This document shows positions 23,865 to 36,125 of a DNA stretch of 64,000 nt, piece by piece. The stretch comes from Typhlomys cinereus (lineage: Eukaryota; Chordata; Mammalia; Rodentia; Platacanthomyidae). The stretch's first letter is position 1, and every line of letters starts with the position of its first letter. The notes beneath the pieces are model-generated. The model saw only the letters and a list, made by a program, of their open reading frames with translations, was not told the origin of the DNA and did no database searches. Location: positions 1,013,107-1,077,106 of the forward strand of contig JALPQD010000206.1 in the NCBI GenBank assembly GCA_023101885.1, in the 5' to 3' direction. Both the position numbers and the translations under genes were made by a program.

Positions 23865-24820
23865 CCAATAACAAGCAGACATTATCTTCTGGACATGGCA
23901 GGGCTATTTGCATTTGTGAACTCACTGAAGCTATGTCTGCTTCCACAAGACCTGAATATGATTCAACTTATAGACATTTCACCATGTGTCATAGTTAGGC
24001 ACAGGTGTCATCTTGGCAGTTGAGAGTTTGAGCTCTGGGCATATTTGTAGAGAATTAATGGTTGAGTTAACCCCAGAGTAAAACTTCAGGAGATTGTGTA
24101 GCTGATGGGGAAGGTCCAACCTATGGTGGGACTAGGCCCTGGAATAACAAGAGCTGATTGAGAAAGTCGGCATGCTTGTATACACTTGGCCAGACATATT
24201 GGTCTGACAAGTAAGGATCTTCCCTCTCTCAGCCATTATGTAGAGATGGTGTGGCCAGTTCCCTAGGCCTGGTGTTGGTGCATGCTCTCCCATCAAGCTG
24301 ACTGAGAACTGTAACCAGACTATTAGTAAGAAAAAACCCTTGTTCCCTTTAGCCGTTTGATGGTCATTCATCAGCAACCATGCAGGTGAACTGCAACACC
24401 ATGGGAGAGAAAGAGCTCCAGAGGTGCCACATCTCTTGATAGACTACTAAGGATTAGTGCTAGATGGGAGGGCAGCTTTCTCCATGCTCACCCTCTCCTT
24501 CAGAGACTATTGAGTTAATGCTGGACAGGATGAAGGGAGCTATATTCTTTTGTACTCACTGATACACATCAGCCATGCTCCAGCAAGTGTCTAGGTACAT
24601 ACCCATTAAAAGCAAACCAGATGTAACTTGGTCAGCTACACACACACACACACACACACACATGCACAAAGAATAAGAAATTAGGAGGGAGAATGGTAGA
24701 GAAAAAGGTTTGTAATAGGGAAAAGAGGGAGTACGGGATTGGGTAATAAATTCATTATGTCAAGCATGAAAAAATCAAGTATTGCAAAAGAATAAAAATA
24801 AATTAAAAAGAAATCTAGGT
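23865..24820 (+). mobile_element. Old L1 (Lx-like) 3' UTR interrupted by a solo LTR
   Basis: The segments 23865-23986 and 24404-24820 are one element, interrupted at a 5-base duplicated site. It starts GGCTATTTGCATTTGTGAAC, passes a (CA)n at 24639-24662, and ends with a TATTGCAAAAGAATAAAAATAA tail as expected of an old rodent L1 3' end. It pairs with 1-450. Confidence 0.5.
23987..24398 (+). mobile_element. ERVL-type solo LTR with 5-bp target duplication
   Basis: A 412-base LTR beginning TGTCATAG and ending GCAACA, flanked on both sides by CCATG (23982-23986 and 24399-24403). The terminal TG...CA and 5-base duplication are those of ERVL/MaLR elements. It matches the LTRs of the provirus at 42249-47407. 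No internal region remains, so it arose by recombination between LTRs. Confidence 0.85.
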
Positions 24821-25129
24821 GAAAAATATGCCAAACAGAGAGGAAACTTTCTATTGGGTTCCTCTCTGACCTTTCATTAGTGGTCCCTGTTGGGGCCAGG
24901 TTTGCAAATCCCACTGGCAGGCTTTGTGGCAGCCTCCCTAGTGGGGTACCTGCGTGCTTAATTCACCATAGAGGTCAGGTCAGCTTTCCCACTGTACATG
25001 TTGTCTCTCACATAGGTTTGTGGCCTTGCTTAATTTCCCCTGGTCTTTCTATTCTCACCACCTCACTGGAGTGGGGTGGTGAAGTGAGATAACTAATCTG
25101 ACTTTTGTGACAAGGTTCACATTGCTTGG

Positions 25130-26490
25130 TGTAACAGTTACTCTTTACTATTGCTGTGAAAGAGCACCCAAAGTCAAACAACTTATGGGAGAAAGGGAAA
25201 TTTATTCAACTTAACAGTTCCAGAGGGGAAGTAGATAGTCTTTCATGGCAGAGATGGCATGGCTGGCTGGCTGGCTGGCTGGCAGACTAAGTCACAGAAG
25301 ACCTCCACATAGCTTGAGCATTCCTGGAAATGTCTCTCCACCTATATTTTTTAACATTTTTTATTATTATTTCCACTCATACAAACTTAATGGGTACACC
25401 GGTTCCCTCCCTCCCTCCTCCTCTACCCGAACCCCCTGCTCCCCCTCCCCTCACCCCTCCTTCCCCATCCTAAAGTGCCTCCCCTCCCAAACCCCGGAGA
25501 ATACTTTAATGTGCATGCCAGACTCTCCTCTGGGCCCTCCTCTCCGATGACGTACAAGGACCCAGTGGCATTTCCCTGAACCCTTTCTTGTGTTCCCCTT
25601 AAGCATAGGAACACTACTATGGCTGTCAATTCCTTGTCTCCAAGGATCTTGGTGCCTTTAGCAAATGCTAGACTTTGTGGGGTCAATAGTGTGTTGGACA
25701 TTGTGCAGGGCATGCAAAGTCCAATTATGATTGCTTCGGCCCTAACTTGTATGGAGTATCTTGCATATCATGACTCCTCCCATTCTTGTGCTCTTACAAT
25801 CTTACCACCCCCTCTTCCGCAAATTTCCCTGAGCTTCAGGATGGGGAGAGATTAGGCTGGCCTAGTTCTAGGTGGTTGATATAGAGTCTCTGAAGTTCTG
25901 GATTATGGTTCGTTGATTTTCTTTTGCAGTTTTGTTGCTCCTGCAATGCTCTTCACTCCATCCTGATGGGTACTGTATTTCACCCCCTGACCAGAGATAA
26001 ATAGCTGTTAAACTAGAGTCTTGTTATAAGAGTATATTCAAAGGTAGATGTAATAAAATTAGGAAACCACAGTGAGGGAGGGGTCAATCACCCATTTGCA
26101 AAATGACTACTTCTTATCTGTCAGACTATATGCCCTCCCCTTCTGGTGAGATCATACTCCCTCAGTTGTAAATGATCAGGAAGGAAAGTCTGTGAACTTA
26201 ACCAGATGTCTCATTACTTACTTGCAGTCCTTGATGGAGGCCTATTTTCTCTGCTGTAACATAGTCCCCTCTCTCCTTGTTTCTGGTGTTCTCCACCTAT
26301 ATTATGTGGTCTCTTTTATATGGTCCATTACTGGGAGGTTCCTATGGGATCTATGGAAGTTCCCATGGAATTTAGGGCAGGTATAATTCTTTCAGGTGGT
26401 CTTGGTTGATTTTTTCCAGGAGGAGTGGTCTCAGCCAATCTTAGTTAATACCAGGTGTATCAAGTTGACACCCAGGCTTAATTATTACAC
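25130..26490 (-). mobile_element. ERVL-type LTR split by an L1
   Basis: Left part 25130-25348 (TTACTATTGCTGTGAAAGAGC, GGGAAATTTATTCAACTTAAC) and right part 26290-26490 (ending CAAGTTGACACCCAGGC) are one minus-strand LTR of the common rodent type. A GGCT microsatellite is at 25257-25282. The break is an L1 insertion. Confidence 0.55.
25349..26289 (-). mobile_element. 5'-truncated L1
   Basis: A 941-base L1 3' UTR insertion with the C-rich (G-rich on minus) block at 25405-25495 and the usual ATGCTAGACTTTGTGGGGTC segment. It is flanked by a perfect 14-base duplication TCTCCACCTATATT at 25335-25348 and 26290-26303. No ORF2 is retained. Confidence 0.9.
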
Positions 26491-26934
26491 TTGGATTTCT
26501 GCATCAGAACCAGCAGAAGTCCTGTGACCACCTTTCTCAACTAGAGTCTCTTACTTGTATTCGTAGGCAGTCTGCTTTCTTTGTTCTGGTTTTATCAAAC
26601 AAAATGTCTGCTTTCTGTATACAAACATTTCTTAGATTCTTAATTAACATTTCATAGTAGTTTTGAAGACCATCAATCTGAATGCTTCCTCAAACTTAAA
26701 TAATGCAGGTGTGATTGGAACATGAAGCATAGCTCAAGGAATAGGGCAGGCCTGAGTGAGCCATCCAGTGAAGAATCATTCAAGGATCAGACTTTACTGT
26801 GTTCTTAGATACTTACTGTATGAATGTTCCAGTGATATAAGTATTGCAGGTTCCTTGTATGTGCTGTGCTGAGAACTGGCATAGTGCCAGAACCTCTAAG
26901 AGTGAGTGCCATATGACTTTTAAAAAAAAAATAT
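26491..26934. other. No gene or repeat recognised
   Basis: Unique-looking DNA; nothing recognised. Confidence 0.4.
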
Positions 26935-27200
26935 GTACTTTGTGTGTGTGTCTGTGTGCAGTGTAGTGTAGTGTAGCGTAGTGTGTGTCCCTGTAGAGGA
27001 CCAAGGGTGACTTCAGGAATCATCCTGGATTGCTTCTACCTCCTTTTTGCTTCACTCTGGGATTTTCCCAAGCTCTGCCCACCAGAGCTGGAAGTACAGG
27101 CCACCACTGTTCCTGCCCTGGCATTTTTTAATGTGGGACCTGGAATCCGAACTCAGAACCTTCTGCTTGTGAGGCAGTCTTAACCCCTGAGCCAGTCCAC
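26935..27200 (-). mobile_element. B2-superfamily (DIP-like?) SINE
   Basis: Well-preserved minus-strand copy: a GTGTA pentamer run at 26959-26980, CCCTGTAGAGGACCAAGGGT, TCATCCTGGATTGCTTC, CACCAGAGCTGGAAGTACAG, AATGTGGGACCTGGAATCC and the reversed head CTTAACCCCTGAGCCAG. Confidence 0.8.
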
Positions 27201-28584
27201 ATACAACTTTTGTAGGATTTTTGCGATCATGATTCAGTGATCGCAAGATGAGCACAAATTGGATATTTCCTTAAAAATATAAAGACATTTCAAATGACAG
27301 GCATACCATAAAGAGTCTTGAGCGTACAGTTAAAAAGATTACGTTTTAAAGTCTTTTTAACTTATTTTTCCTAAGAGAAGCAATCTTAAGAAGCACTAGC
27401 CTGGTAGTTAAAAGAAAAGCTACTGGAACCAGACTTCTGGGGTTTAAAATCCATCTGTAAAAGTCAGCGGCTTGTTAAATAAGCAGTTGCCTGAGGCCCA
27501 GAGGCCTGGAAGCCAAAGAAGTCCTCTGGGATTGTGGCTCAATTAAATGGACGTGTGCTGATTACCCTCCTGTTGTGGTCCCAGAGCTGGTTCCTGAGGC
27601 CACAGAGACAGGAAATGCATTTTCCTGAGTATGGGGTGATTACAGCTGGGTAGGGAGATGTTCACATACAGAAAGGAAACCCGCAGAGGGATAGAGTGTT
27701 GAAGGGATGGTGATCACAAAGTCAGCGATGCATCCTATTCAAGGTACTGCGAGTGAGTGGAATTCTGCAGGTGGCCCTCACAGACAAGGAATCCAGACTC
27801 ATCTTTTCACCTTCAGATGTGCTGAACTGTTATTCAGCACGAAAAGCTTTATGTTTTGTCTTTGGAAAATGAAACACATACTTTGCACTGTTCTCTGCTT
27901 TTTTGGTTGATTGAAAAAAAATCAACTTGCTTATAACACACAGGTGGCAATGACTTACCTATTTTATTTTGGTTTTGGTTAGTTACCTACTGTTCTGCTC
28001 ACTAGAAATGGGTGGTAGGAGAAATAAAGACAAATCCTGCTGAAGACGTGCTGTGGAGTAGTGCCCATATTATACTGCAATTAACACTTAACCGTCTTTT
28101 GTGGTTTTGCTTTCTTTCCAGAAATCAGAATGCAAATCATGGTCTCAATTGTTAACTTTTATAAAACTGGAAAATTTCTTGGTTCAGTACACTCAAATTT
28201 GTTCAGACTGTCTTAGACAGGAAAAGAAGGGAATAGTTCATCTTAAAATGAATATTGACTATTTTTCATTAGATAAAAGCATTGTGTAATGGGTAATACA
28301 GAAAATTATAAAGGAAAGGAGCATTCATTGTGATTCTATTTCTCCAGGTTAGTAACATTATGTAACATTGTGCAATATTTATTTCAATCTATTGTCTTCT
28401 CAAGCAGACATTTTATTTGGAAGTTTATTATTCTAGCATTTTGGTAGAATTTCCTTCTAGTATTCAACATCTTTCTTACACTTTCTATTACATCTAAAGA
28501 ACTACATTTTTTTCTTCATATCTCCAGAAAAGTACTCAGAAGTTGCTTTATCTTCATTTTCAATGCACATTTTTTCTTTTTTAT
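27201..28584. other. No gene or repeat recognised
   Basis: Unique-looking DNA with a few short frames and no family resemblance. Confidence 0.45.
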
Positions 28585-28850
28585 TTAATTTCATTTTATT
28601 ACTTTTTAGATAGGGTCTCATGGAGCCCAGGCTGGCCTTGAGCTTACTAGGTAGCCTAGAAATGACCATGAATTTATGATTCTCCTGAGTCGTGTGAATG
28701 CTGGGATTACAGATATCAACACCTAGTTTTATCCAGTGCTGGGAACTGAACCCATAGCCTCTGTGAGTTATGCAGCCACTGTCCCTACTGAGCTCATTCT
28801 CGGCCCCCATGTGCTGTGCACATTTGTTGCCCTTTTCTTGGGTTCCTCTT
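28585..28850 (-). mobile_element. B4-like SINE (ID head plus B1 body)
   Basis: Plus-strand order is a T-rich end, reversed B1 (TAGATAGGGTCTCATGGAGC, CAGGCTGGCCTTGAGCTTAC, AATGCTGGGATTACAG) and reversed ID (CAGTGCTGGGAACTGAACCC), so on the minus strand ID precedes B1, as in B4. Confidence 0.7.
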
Positions 28851-29465
28851 TTTGTCAATCCTCAGCCTAGAATTATCACAGAACTCTACATCTGTCAAGT
28901 TTCTGTCTTTGTATTCAATGTTCTTTGGTTGAACTGAAATTCTCTCTCCATAGTTCTTTTATTATCCATAAAACATTATTAAGAATAAAATGAGTAGTCG
29001 ATATTTACATACTTAAACCTAACCGACTTCGTTTTTTCTTGGACCATTGTGCAATTAATTAGAGCAGAAACAAAAAATACTTTTAGATCTATCTCTTCAT
29101 TACACCGAAATACGCAGCAACAATTTCTTAGTGGCGGAATAACCTTCTACTTTTGTTTCAAAGGATAGATGTATTAACATTCATATCGGTGGAATATTGC
29201 CTTATGAAGAAATCAAAGAGGAGAAAGAAACATGGCAAGAACTTGGAAAATCTGATCTATAAAATGTAAGAATTCTAGGAAATGCTTTAAGCAGCCCTCA
29301 CTTCATTACTAATTACAACATTATTCAGAATATTGTGTAATCTTAAATACAGCATTCTTCTGGGAACTTTTCTTTAAAGATCATCATGGTAGGGATTTTA
29401 TAACTTGAAATTGTGTGTTCTTTATTTCATAGATTGTACTGTAGAAACCAAACATTTGATTCGTA
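28851..29465. other. No gene or repeat recognised
   Basis: AT-rich; nothing supported. Confidence 0.4.
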
Positions 29466-29660
29466 TAGAACAGTGGTTCTCAACCTAGACAGCACTTAAA
29501 AATTACCTTCAGAATTTAATAGTACCCTCTCCGGTTCTTACTTTTTAGATATTTTGATTTATAAATTTAACCTGGATAGAGCCCAGGTTTGAGGATTTTA
29601 AAAGATTCTGGAGGTAGTTTTACCACTCACAGTAGAGGTCCCCTGAGTTAAAGAAAGCCT
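29466..29660 (+). mobile_element. MER5-like hAT DNA transposon relic
   Basis: The terminal CAGTGGTTCTCAACCT is the hallmark end of MER5/Charlie elements; GCACTTAAAAATTACCTTCAG and GGATTTTAAAAGATTCTGG follow in the expected positions. Non-autonomous and long inactive. Confidence 0.7.
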
Positions 29661-30353
29661 CTCTGCTTTAATCTGATTTCTACCAGGAGCCAGATGAAGC
29701 AGCATCCGTAGGGATCCTGAGGATAGAGTCTATACTACATTTCAGAAATGACCAATGTGGAGTCAAAGTTTAGCAAAGTATGTCACAGGAGTTCTCATTT
29801 GTGACTATCAAGACTTGGGAATTGAGACAAAAATTACATAAAGTAGGTCACAGCCTACTTGGGGGGGCATTTTACTATAGTAAAGTTGGCATTAGAGTTT
29901 CTTGGAAGATGAGAAAAAGCTGTATTGTAGTGTAGTTTTTCACCTCCCATTAGTGGGTCACAAAATCAATTTACTAGGTCATGACCAGAATTGTTTTATA
30001 TGAACTAAAGCAGAATAGAAAAAATGTAGAGGCTACCAGATAGCAGAATAGTTAACAAGAATACTTAGGTCTTCATAAAAGTTTGGCCTCAATTGTGTTC
30101 ATATCTGTGAATAAAGATAGATGTACAAGTGTGCTGTGATTGCTCACATAGTCAAATGTACTTCTTAGTATATATTCTGGCAAAGACTTTGCATATTAGT
30201 GTTTAGAGGACATAGAACACTTGAAATACAAAGATTCAGGAGCAATTAGAAAGAGAACTGGACTGGGAAGATTTGAATCCTGGTAACTTCAAGTTATATA
30301 CAATTGAAGTTTTATGCTAATACCTCTGTCAATTAAGACAGTGTCAAAAAAAT
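29661..30353. other. No gene or repeat recognised
   Basis: AT-rich; nothing supported. Confidence 0.4.
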
Positions 30354-30507
30354 AAGGCCAGTAATATGGTTCAGTAGGTAAAGGCACTTGCCTTCAGTCT
30401 TAACAATCTGAGTTCAATCCCCAGAATGCATGTAGTGGAAGGAGAAAATAGGGTTTGCCAGTTGTCCTCTGACTTCACATGCAGTCTGTGTTATATGTGT
30501 GCAGACA

Positions 30508-30552
<45 letters not shown>

Positions 30553-30560
30553 GAGTAAAT
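30354..30560 (+). mobile_element. B2-type SINE with (CA)n tail
   Basis: GGCCAGTAATATGGTTCAGT head, GAGTTCAATCCCCAG B box, AGTTGTCCTCTGACTTCACA body, then a (CA)n run at 30507-30548 and an A-rich end. Confidence 0.75.
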
Positions 30561-31361
30561 AAGCATAATAAAATTTTTGTTTAAATAAAAGCTAAAAGTA
30601 AAAAGGATATTATCTCCATCGATTGTCTCAATGGATTGTAAGTTATTAAAAAAACAAAAATAATTTAAAATGTTTTTGTATATATTTATCATGACTCTTC
30701 TATTATACTATGACATATAAAAGAAGAATAGCTTTCAAAATAAAGGTAATTTTCCTTTTTATTTCCCTAAAGATATTGTGTACCTATTGATTTGCCAATT
30801 CTGTGCCCTTTTTTCTGTCATTATATTGCTTCATTTTACTCAGAAAAGTAAAGTCACAAACCTAGACATAGCAAAAAAAAAATCATTAGGTTTTCTAATT
30901 AAATTTTCTGCCTTTTTTTGAAATTCAGAGACAAGATAGAAGTTTAAATTCTGATCATATTTTGAACATTAGTGTTATAACCAACACAGGTAAGAACATA
31001 GGAGATATCCCACACTCAATATCCAGAAGCAAACATTTATTTTGCCAGTTCCATGAGCAGAGTAATGCCAGAACATCCCAGGGGACTAGAATGAGATTTT
31101 ACAAGGTATTTATTGGAACAAATAGAGTAAAACAGAAATGTTTAAAATTGCATTTGATGTGAACATATTTCCATTGTTACATAGCTCAGGGTCGTTACAT
31201 AGCTCAGAGTAAGGGAGTTTTCTCATAGGATAGGATGAGTTACGGCTGGTTTACTTGTGAGACCAACTGTAGCTGGACTGAATCTGGACCAGCTTATCTT
31301 TTTGACACAGGCTAAGTTATGGCTGGTTCTATCTAGACTGGCTGCAGTTGGGTGGCATCCT
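30561..31361. other. Unrecognised; small internal duplication
   Basis: Unique-looking DNA with a tandem 16-18-base repeat GTTACATAGCTCAG(G/A) at 31177-31211. Possibly an unrecognised LTR remnant; no support either way. Confidence 0.35.
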
Positions 31362-31375
31362 GAACAGTGTATCTT

Positions 31376-31971
31376 TTTTTAATTAAAAATTTTTGTTATT
31401 GCCTAATCATGCAACCTCAATAGGTATCCCCTTCTTCTCCCTCCCCCCTCCCTTTCCCCATTGTCCCTCATTGCATTCTTCCTCCCTTCCTGCCCACCTT
31501 CTCCTTCCTTCCTCCTCTCTTGGTGCTTTCTGTTTTCTCCATCCACCCTCCAGAGCATCTGTTTATGTGGGTGCTGAATTTCCCTCTGACTTGTCATACT
31601 AGTGAGGGTTCCGGACTCTGGTATAGCTTGGAGCTCCTTCTTGGGCTGCCCGTTAGTATGGGAACTCTATTGTGACTGTTTAACTCCTTGCCTCTAAGGA
31701 TCCAATGCTTGAGGCCTTCTCCCCTGTGATCCCTGCTACACTTTGGGGAGTTGTTGACATGTCAGCCATTGTGCAGGTCAGGAGAGGTCCAATCACATGG
31801 TGGCCATATTCTGGCTGCTTCAGCCCTGACTTGTGTGGAGTATCTTGAATATTGTTCGTCCTCTCCATCTTTAGACTCTTACAATATTGCTGCCGCCTCT
31901 TCTGCAAGGTTCCCTGAGCTTTAGGATGGGGAAAATTTTGGCTGGTCTGATTTTAGGTGAATATTGTAGCT
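31376..31971 (-). mobile_element. Short L1 3'-UTR-only copy (no. 2, older subfamily)
   Basis: A 596-base minus-strand insertion made only of L1 3' UTR, ending (5' side) at AGCTACAATATTCACC, the same boundary region as the other short copies. The 14-base flanks GAACAGTGTATCTT (31362-31375) and GACCAATGTATCTT (31972-31985) match at 12 positions, consistent with a decayed target duplication. Confidence 0.8.
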
Positions 31972-32062
31972 GACCAATGTATCTTATCTGGTGAAGCAGG
32001 ATAGGTCCGTACATGGCATATATCAAGATGGGGGAAGTGGCAGGACAGGTTTCATATCTATC

Positions 32063-32175
32063 TTTCCTCCCTCCCTCCCTTTCTCTCTCCCTTCCTTCTC
32101 CCTTCCTTCTTCCTCCCTCCCTCCCTCCCTCTCTTCCTTCCTTCCTTTTTCTTTTTCTTTCCTTGTTTCTTTCTT

Positions 32176-32243
<68 letters not shown>

Positions 32244-32270
32244 TCGCTCTCTCTTTCTTTCTTTCTGCAT
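32063..32270. repeat. Long polypyrimidine tract (CCTT/CTTT)n
   Basis: About 205 bases almost entirely C and T, ending in a near-pure (CTTT)n array at 32192-32245. Purine-only on the other strand. It abuts the 3' end of a SINE and is probably an expanded tail. The polyleucine/serine and polylysine frames are artefacts. Confidence 0.9.
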
Positions 32271-32271
32271 A

Positions 32272-32460
32272 CGCGTGAATGTGTGTGTTTTATGTATACA
32301 AGAGAGTGCTTGAGTGTACTACTGTGTATGGGGAGGCCTTAGAGTGACATCAGAAATCATCCTTGATTGCTCTATCCCCTTGCTATTTTGCTCTGAGGTT
32401 ACCCAGACTCTGCTTCTAGGTCAGTCATATCCATCTGACTCAAAATTTTTGTGGCGATTC
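32272..32460 (-). mobile_element. B2-superfamily (DIP-like?) SINE, partial
   Basis: GTGTATGGGGAGGCCTTAGA, GTGACATCAGAAATCATCC, TTGATTGCTCTATCCCC and AGACTCTGCTTCTAGG follow the family order; the reversed tRNA-like head is missing. Confidence 0.6.
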
Positions 32461-33140
32461 AAACATTACTAATAATTTCAAGAATATGCACATTGGAGGG
32501 GCTGAGCAAGACTAGAAGAATCTATGGTGCCCTGGGTCTTCCTTTCTGTGCTGGCTGCATGCTCTGTGTCCCAGAACAGAGGAGTTCTACGGGGCTGTAG
32601 TTTGACTAAATCATAGAGATGAAACCCTTTAATTAGCAAAACATTCGGCTTGCATGCTATTTATGAGAGCTTGTGCTCATAAATTCATAGATTCTGGTTT
32701 TAATTTCTACAAGCAGTGCATAACCGGAGACAACCTGTTAAGGGTACTCATTGAGGACATTCTCCCTAGAAAAATCATTGCTCGCCATGAAGTACAATGG
32801 TTAATAAGGTTAGACAGGTCATCTGCTTTGCTTGCTTAGTAAAGGGAGTGGATGGATTACAGACAGCAGATATTTTAACTCTTTTCCCCCCAACTTCATG
32901 ACAAGATGGAGAAATTTCCCTATTTTAAAAGATGGAATTAAATGTTTTAAGTGGACATAGAATGTAGAGGAGAAATAGAATGTAATTAATAGCAGCTACT
33001 ATGGTGTTTTCTTGTACTTTATGAAAAGTAGAAATCAACTTATATTTTATATTGTTAAAATAAAGTCATATAAATCATTTATTTAGTACATAATTGAATA
33101 TTCTGACTTTAAGAATTTTTAGAACATAAAAGTATGTTAT
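32461..33140. other. No gene or repeat recognised
   Basis: AT-rich; nothing supported. Confidence 0.4.
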
Positions 33141-33158
33141 AAAAGTTGTTATCTTTGA

Positions 33159-33726
33159 CCTTATATTAATCACCAGGAACCAGGCCAGCCAAATCTTTCC
33201 CCATCTCAAAGCTCAGGAAAATTTGCGGAAGAGGGGGCAGTAAAATTGTAAGAACCTAAAGATGGGGAGAAGCAATGATATACAAGATACTCCACACATG
33301 TTAGGGCCTAAGTAATCATAATAGGTTTTTGCATGACCTGCACAATGACCAACAGGTCATTGACGCCCCAAAGTCTAGCATGGATCACAGGCGCTAGGAT
33401 CCTTAGAGGTAAGGTATTAACAGCCACAATAGTGTTCCTATACTAAAGGGGAACACAAAAAAGAGCTCTAAGCAATGCTACTGAATCCTTACACCTCATC
33501 AGAGAGAAGGACCCAGAGGGAAGTTTGACATGCACACTAAAGGATGCTCCAGAAACGGAGGGAGGAGGAGAGCACTGGGAGAAAGGGAAGGAGGGGGGAA
33601 AGGAAGGGGAAAAGGGAGGAGGGAGCAAGGGGATCCAGGGAGGGATGGAAGGAGAGAGGGGAATGGGGATCCTATCAAGTTTGTATGAGTGGAAAAAATA
33701 AATTAAAAAAATAAATAAAATTTTTA
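33159..33726 (+). mobile_element. Short L1 3'-UTR-only copy (no. 3)
   Basis: A 568-base insertion of L1 3' UTR only, starting CCTTATATTAATCACCAGGA and ending in AAATAAATAAAATTTTT. A perfect 18-base duplication AAAAGTTGTTATCTTTGA flanks it at 33141-33158 and 33727-33744. It has landed at the 5' edge of an older L1 tail. Confidence 0.92.
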
Positions 33727-34430
33727 AAAAGTTGTTATCTTTGATTAGGAGATGACCTCGACATCCAATCAGGATGCAGCTAAGGGCAGTGCAGGAATAG
33801 CAAAATGAAAACAACAACCAACCATAATTCAAAATTATTACCAAAATTCCTACAATGTTCACCTAGAACCACACCAGCCAAATTTCTCCCCATCCTGAAG
33901 TTCAGGGAACCGCAGAAGAGGAGGTGGCAAGATTGTAAGAGCCTAAAGATGGGGAGAACCACCAATAGTCAAGATACTCCACTGAAGTCTGGTCTGCAGC
34001 GGCCAGGATATTGCTATCTTGTGTTTGACCTTGCCTGACCTGCACAATGGCAGACATATCAACAAGCCCTCAAAGACTGATTTCAGGGAGGAAGGCTTTA
34101 GGTAGTAGGATCCTTAGAGGCAAGGAGTTAAACAGATAGTAGCAGAGTTCCCATATTAGTGGGCAGCCCAAGAAGGAGCCCCAAGATATGGCTCTGAGTC
34201 TTGAACTCAGAAGAAAATTTGGCGCCCATATGAACAGATGTTCTGGAGGATGGGAGGGGGTAGGCAGGAAACACCAAGAGAAAAGGACAGAGAAAAAGGG
34301 GTGGGATGAGAGAGAGTGAAGGGGGGAAGAGTGGGAAGGGCACAACAGAGAGGAAGGAAGGGGGAGGGGGAAGGAGAGCAGCGGTACCTATTGAGTTGTA
34401 TAACCATGTAAAAAATAATAAAAAATTGTC
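33727..34430 (+). mobile_element. Older L1 3' UTR
   Basis: TTAGGAGATGACCTCGACAT through CACCAGCCAAATTTCTCC, the G-rich tract at 34245-34380, and a GTAAAAAATAATAAAAAA tail. It is an older subfamily than the 60.4-kb copy, judged by its divergence. A second L1 follows directly. Confidence 0.85.
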
Positions 34431-36125
34431 AAGCTCAATTAGAAAACGGGCCTCAGAACTCAAAAGAAATTTTTCTGTGGATGAAATTGAAATGTCTAAC
34501 AAATACCTTTAAAAATGCTCCACATCCTTAGCCATCAGGGAAATGCAAGTCAAAACTACCCTGAGATATTATCTCATGCAGGCCAGGATGGTAAAAATCC
34601 ACAATACAACCCACTGAATGCTGGAGAGCATGCAGAGAGAAGGGAAATCTCATACATTTCTGGTAGGAGTGCAGGCTTATACAACCACTCTGGCGATCAG
34701 AATGGCAATTTCTAAAAAAGTTAAAGATTGAAATGCAATATGATCCTACTATATCTCTATTGGGAATAATCCCCCATAATGCAGCAATTCACTACAGTGA
34801 CATGAGCACAACCATGTTCATTGCAACACTGTTTACAATAGCAAAGTCATGAATCAACCCAAATGCCCAACAGTTGATGAATGGATAATGAAAATGTGGT
34901 ACGTTTATACAATGGACTACTGCTTATCCATCAAAAAAGATGAGTTAATGAAATTTCCCAGGAAATGGATGGAATTAGAAAAAATTATATTGATTGAAGT
35001 GTCCCAGACACAGAAATTTAGACACCACATGTACTCCCTAATCAGTGGATCCTAGTTCCACATACATTTATGACATATTCAAAGGTAAATCTCTGTAATA
35101 TCCACCATAATCACATAGAATTATAAACAGGAGGAAAGGGGAATGAGGACCCCAAGCGAAAGGTGATAGGGGAACACACTTAAGTAGAGAAAAATAGGAC
35201 ACGGTTGTGTATTGCGTGTAAGTAGCAAGACATCTGGTGCAGCTCACTTTCTCTTCCCTTTCTGGCACTTGGAACTGAACAGGTTTGATCTCACCAATCA
35301 GGAGGGTGTAGGGACTGGCAGATAGATGGTAACCATCCCGCAAATGGGACACTGACCCTGCCCCCCTACTGCTGTGTGCTAGTCCTATTCTTCCATCTAC
35401 TTTTGAGTCTCCTCTTACATTAAATTTTCGTTTAAACAGTCTTTTATCTTTGGTTAGGAGGTGATGCAGCCAAGGGCAGTGCAGGAATAACAAAACTGAA
35501 AACAACAACAAACCATAATTCAGAACACCAAAAACTTTTCATTATTCACCTGGAATCACACCAGCCAAATCGTTCCCCATCCTAAAACTCAGGAAATCTT
35601 GTGGAAAAGGAGTCGCCAAGATTGTTAAGAGTCTAAAGATAGGCAGGACCAACAATATGTAATATATTCCACATAAGGCAAGGCTGCAGCAGTCAGGATT
35701 GGACTTTGCCTGACCTGCACAATGGCTGACATATCAGTAACTCCCGATAGTCTAGCATGGATCACAGGGGAGAAGGCTTCGGGAATAGTATCCTTAGAGG
35801 CAAGGGATTAACCAGTCATAATAGAGTCCCCATGCTAATGGGAAATCCAAGAAGGGGCCCTGGACTATGTCACTGAGTTCTGAACCCTCACTAGGGTGGA
35901 GAACTTAACAAGGAGGTTTGAGGCCCACATAAATGGATGCTGGGGGGAAAGGGGAATGAAAGGGAGGAAGGGGAAGGCACTAGGAGAGGAAAAAGGAAGG
36001 AAGGGGTGAAAGGAAGGGAGAAGGGGGAGAGTGCAATGGGGGATGATGGGGGAGGAGAGGGGCAGGGAGAGAACAGGTACCTATTTAGCTTGTATTATTA
36101 GGAAAAAATAAAATGTGGGAGAAAA
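34431..36125 (+). mobile_element. Older 5'-truncated L1 with end of ORF2
   Basis: Starts within ORF2 (equivalent to the KKWALELKRNF segment), passes the ORF2 C-terminus with QPKCPTVDEWIMKMWYVYTM at about 34858 and MYSLISGS with a TAG stop at 35053-35055, then a full 3' UTR with G-rich tract (35935-36080) and an ATAAAATGTGGGAGAAAAAA end. Several frameshifts break ORF2. A clear target duplication is not visible. Confidence 0.85.
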
